DNA of 20,120 bases, from positions 1 to 20,120 of the IMG/VR virus record IMGVR_UViG_3300022821_000147, one strand, 5' to 3'. The position numbers and the translations under genes are program-made. Below the pieces are notes generated by a model, which saw only the letters and a list, made by a program, of their open reading frames with translations, ran no database searches and was not told where the DNA came from. Positions 19,269 to 20,120 of the stretch are shown in pieces. How positions within the stretch are numbered: position 1 is the first letter of the stretch; each line of letters opens with the position of its first letter. This DNA is from a virus.

Positions 19269-19621
19269 AAAAAACAAAACTACAGAAAATAACTAATACA
19301 CTTTCAAAAGCAACTATGGGATATGTTAATAAATTCTTACTAGAAGATTTGATGTCATCTTCTTCTTTTTTAACTGGTGAAGTTATTGCCTATAAGAAAG
19401 TTAAAGTTCCTAGATATTTAAGAATTAAAATTCCTGTGATTAGCAGACATTATGATTTTGATTCAGAATATGGCACAGGAGAATTTCTAGGACTTTTAAT
19501 AAGCTTAAAGGAAATAACATTATTTAGAATTGGAACTACAACTGTAATAGAGCCTATATATAAGAAGCCTAAAGGAAAAATAAAATTTAATCGTCATACA
19601 AAATTAAAAGTAAAACCATGA
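19265..19621 (+). CDS. unknown protein, paralogue of the left-arm gene at 1918
   Basis: The 118-residue product has a variable N-terminus (about 1-40: MKKTKLQKITNTLSKATMGY) and a C-terminal 78 residues nearly identical to the left-arm gene at 1918-2241 (YKKVK, IKIPVISRHYDFDSEYGTGE, ISLKEITLFRIGT, PKGKIKF). The differences are scattered and conservative. It lies between the two transketolase subunit genes and overlaps both neighbours as ATGA. No family is recognised. Confidence 0.8.
   Translation: MKKTKLQKITNTLSKATMGYVNKFLLEDLMSSSSFLTGEVIAYKKVKVPRYLRIKIPVISRHYDFDSEYGTGEFLGLLISLKEITLFRIGTTTVIEPIYKKPKGKIKFNRHTKLKVKP
19424..19533. repeat. inverted repeat arm, partner at 2006-2115
   Basis: These 110 bases match the minus strand of 2006-2115 with one mismatch. 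The arms are in opposite orientation about 17.3 kb apart, with the origin, both divergent promoters and the whole virion gene block between them. Confidence 0.9.
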
Positions 19622-20094
19622 GAAGAACATTTAAGTCTGAACTATACAAACAGATGACACTAGATAAAGATATTGTTGTTATTGTAATGGATTTAGGATT
19701 TGGAATGTTTGATGCAATTAAAAAAGACTATTCAAGTAGGTTTTTCAATGTAGGAGCAAGTGAACAAGCAGGAATGGATATTGCTGTTGGAATGGCACTC
19801 TCTGGTAAAAAGCCTTTTGTTTATTCAATAACTCCTTTCTTGATTTACCGCCCTTTTGAAACTTTAAGAACATATATACACAATGAGGATATTCCTGTAA
19901 GACTTGTTGCTGCAGGGCGTGGTGAAGATTATGAAATAGATGGTATAAGTCATCAAAGTAATGATGTTAGAAAAATACTTGATTGTTTGCCAGATATTGA
20001 ACAACACTTTCCTATGGACAAGAAAGAGATACCTAATTTAGTTAGTAAAATGGTTAAAGTTAATACAGCACAATTTATAAGTTTAAGACGATAA
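19618..20094 (+). CDS. transketolase, C-terminal (pyrimidine-binding) subunit
   Basis: The 158-residue product corresponds to the middle domain of transketolase: DKDIVVIVMDLGFGMFDAIK, then FFNVGASEQAGMDIAVGMAL with the catalytic-type Glu in GASEQ, VYSITPFLIYRPFETL, and VAAGRGEDYEIDGISHQSND. The third, regulatory domain of full transketolases is missing, which makes it about half the length of the usual separate C-terminal chain (about 300). The two subunits together would form the active site, each giving one half of the thiamine site. ATGA overlap joins it to the gene before. Either this is a minimal phage version or the third domain is dispensable. Confidence 0.84.
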   Translation: MRRTFKSELYKQMTLDKDIVVIVMDLGFGMFDAIKKDYSSRFFNVGASEQAGMDIAVGMALSGKKPFVYSITPFLIYRPFETLRTYIHNEDIPVRLVAAGRGEDYEIDGISHQSNDVRKILDCLPDIEQHFPMDKKEIPNLVSKMVKVNTAQFISLRR

Positions 20095-20095
20095 T

Positions 20096-20120
20096 ATGTT
20101 GACGGTAGTGATACCAATGG
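20096..20120 (+). CDS. partial glycosyltransferase family 2 N-terminus, cut by the window end
   Basis: ATG at 20096, one base after the transketolase stop, reads MLTVVIPM and runs off the window. VVIP at the N-terminus is the first strand of the GT-A fold in family 2 glycosyltransferases, usually continued as (M/A)YNE. The context of an epimerase and transketolase supports it. Eight residues are not enough for a firm call. Confidence 0.42.

Noticed and set aside
1-20120. tRNA genes and CRISPR arrays
   Set aside because: No cloverleaf with a GGTTCRANYCC arm and no regularly spaced repeats with unique spacers were seen by eye. The iterons at 5727-5888 are too close together and lie in coding sequence.

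Overview
The window is a piece of a tailed double-stranded DNA bacteriophage (or prophage) genome of low G+C content. It splits into two divergently transcribed arms at about 6320-6550. Genes are very tightly packed. Many neighbours share an ATGA stop/start overlap, and about ten genes are too small for an ordinary ORF cut-off. Stop codon use fits the standard bacterial code. Promoters are of the TTGACA/TATAAT type. A few genes have strong Shine-Dalgarno sequences (3253, 12326, 17350, 18954), but many have none. The host cannot be named from the sequence. No integrase, tRNA or CRISPR array is visible.

Left arm (minus strand, read from 6317 down to 1). This is the replication and recombination arm. 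A small unknown protein is followed by a lambda O-like replication initiator that carries an iteron array in its middle, then a DnaB-type helicase, then two tiny genes. One of these ends in a consensus sliding-clamp-binding peptide (QLDLF). A second minus-strand promoter near 3970-3996 drives the rest: small helical proteins, a zinc-ribbon protein, a PD-(D/E)XK (RecB/Cas4-like) nuclease, a C2HC zinc finger, a duplicated unknown protein, two excisionase-like HTH proteins, a membrane-anchored lytic transglycosylase, a NinG-like recombination protein, a one-helix membrane peptide and a YopX-like protein.

Right arm (plus strand, 6555 to the end). This is the packaging and virion arm: gp3-like small terminase, a large terminase split into separate ATPase and nuclease genes with a small zinc-ribbon gene between them, two tiny DUF2292-like proteins, an intrinsic terminator that ends exactly at the portal start codon, portal, two small genes, scaffold, an N4-gp56-type major capsid protein, an HNH/NUMOD3 homing endonuclease with its own promoter, small virion genes, and an 803-residue tail fibre with GC-rich repeats. 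From 17508 a separate promoter drives a sugar cassette: an extended-SDR epimerase, a two-subunit transketolase interrupted by two small genes, and the first codons of what looks like a family 2 glycosyltransferase. This probably alters a surface glycan or a nucleotide sugar.

The most notable points are the origin-like array inside the initiator gene, the QLDLF microprotein, the split terminase, and a 110-bp inverted repeat (one mismatch) about 17 kb apart that links one gene of each arm.
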